Origin: Betaproteobacteria bacterium
Lineage (GTDB): Bacteria; Pseudomonadota; Gammaproteobacteria; Burkholderiales; Usitatibacteraceae
Reading direction: 5' to 3'
DNA length: 64,000 nt
NCBI GenBank assembly: GCA_016720925.1
Contig: JADKJR010000007.1
Location: 1 to 64,000 of the forward strand
Part shown: in pieces, positions 63,843-64,000 of the stretch
Position numbering within the stretch: position 1 is the stretch's first letter
Layout of the letters: every line of letters begins with the position of its first letter
Notes under the pieces: model-generated
Told to the model about the DNA's origin: nothing
The model's database searches: none
Seen by the model: only the letters and a program-made list of their open reading frames with translations
Translations under genes and position numbers: made by a program

Positions 63843-64000
63843 GTGAGGCAAAGCTACGCGAACATCTTCAAGAAGAGCGTGCCGTGGACAGCGCTGGTAC
63901 CGATGGCAATTACGGTCATCGTCGGTTACCTGGGCACGGCGATCTGGACCTTGAAGGTGTCTGTCAGCAGTTCCCGGACGTTTCCCGTCGATGATTTTGT
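63843..64000 (+). CDS. Sugar ABC transporter permease (MalF-type), N-terminal part
   Basis: From a GTG at 63843 (another GTG is nine bases upstream) the frame reads VRQSYANIFKKSVPWTALVP, then MAITVIVGYLGTAIWTLKVS with the first membrane helix, as in the N-terminus of MalF/UgpA-type permeases. It runs off the window after 52 codons. It follows the binding protein by about 140 bases that contain no clear gene. Confidence 0.75.
   Translation, partial: MRQSYANIFKKSVPWTALVPMAITVIVGYLGTAIWTLKVSVSSSRTFPVDDF

Overview
The window looks like a chromosomal stretch from a free-living betaproteobacterium. The evidence is the gene order hemH-hrcA-nadK-recN, glnE followed by a yhdP-type giant protein and a nitrilase, a DksA-type zinc-finger protein that has lost most of its cysteines in the betaproteobacterial manner, and the style of the dispersed intergenic palindromes. 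By eye the base composition is moderately GC-rich. I see no rRNA, tRNA, CRISPR array, prophage or insertion sequence.

Region 1 (1-13820) is built around CoA-thioester metabolism and uptake. It holds the 5' end of an acyl-CoA dehydrogenase, a decayed TPR gene, a short-chain dehydrogenase, a CaiB-type CoA transferase, a metallo-hydrolase and a Crp/Fnr regulator. A long plus-strand operon follows: acyl-CoA synthetase, livG, livH, livM, a periplasmic binding protein, livF and a PaaK-like CoA ligase. The likely theme is import of an organic acid by a Liv-type ABC transporter followed by CoA activation and beta-oxidation-like breakdown.

Region 2 (13993-18008) is a ferric-iron ABC transporter whose three genes are not co-directional. 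A near-perfect Fur-type palindrome lies between fbpC and fbpA. Region 3 (18220-43600) is mostly housekeeping: a DksA-like protein with a histone-H1-like tail, an NlpC/P60 peptidase, a methyltransferase, a lipoprotein hydrolase with a NatAB-type exporter, a DinG/YoaA helicase, a secreted HhH protein with a Lys/Ala tail, a CBS protein, hemH, hrcA, nadK, recN, an M3 peptidase, glnE, yhdP, a nitrilase and a GNAT enzyme.

Region 4 (43832-48535) is a multi-PAS sensor kinase with a coupled single-domain response regulator, then an unrecognised membrane/coiled-coil protein. Region 5 (48913-64000) is a beta-glycan utilisation locus: GH2 and GH3 enzymes, a TonB-dependent receptor, a second GH3, a LacI repressor, a GH1 beta-glucosidase and the start of a sugar ABC transporter. 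LacI-type operator palindromes sit at the receptor promoter and upstream of the GH1 gene, so the locus is probably one regulon: polymer clipped outside or in the periplasm, oligomers taken in by the receptor and ABC system, final hydrolysis in the cytoplasm.

Two signals cut across the regions. One is a family of about eight imperfect palindromes of 55-67 bp, always between genes and usually just after a stop codon. The other is a set of single-base deletions that break otherwise well-conserved genes (the SDR twice, hrcA, pepF, the sensor kinase). Several lie in homopolymer runs, which points to assembly error more than to real gene death.
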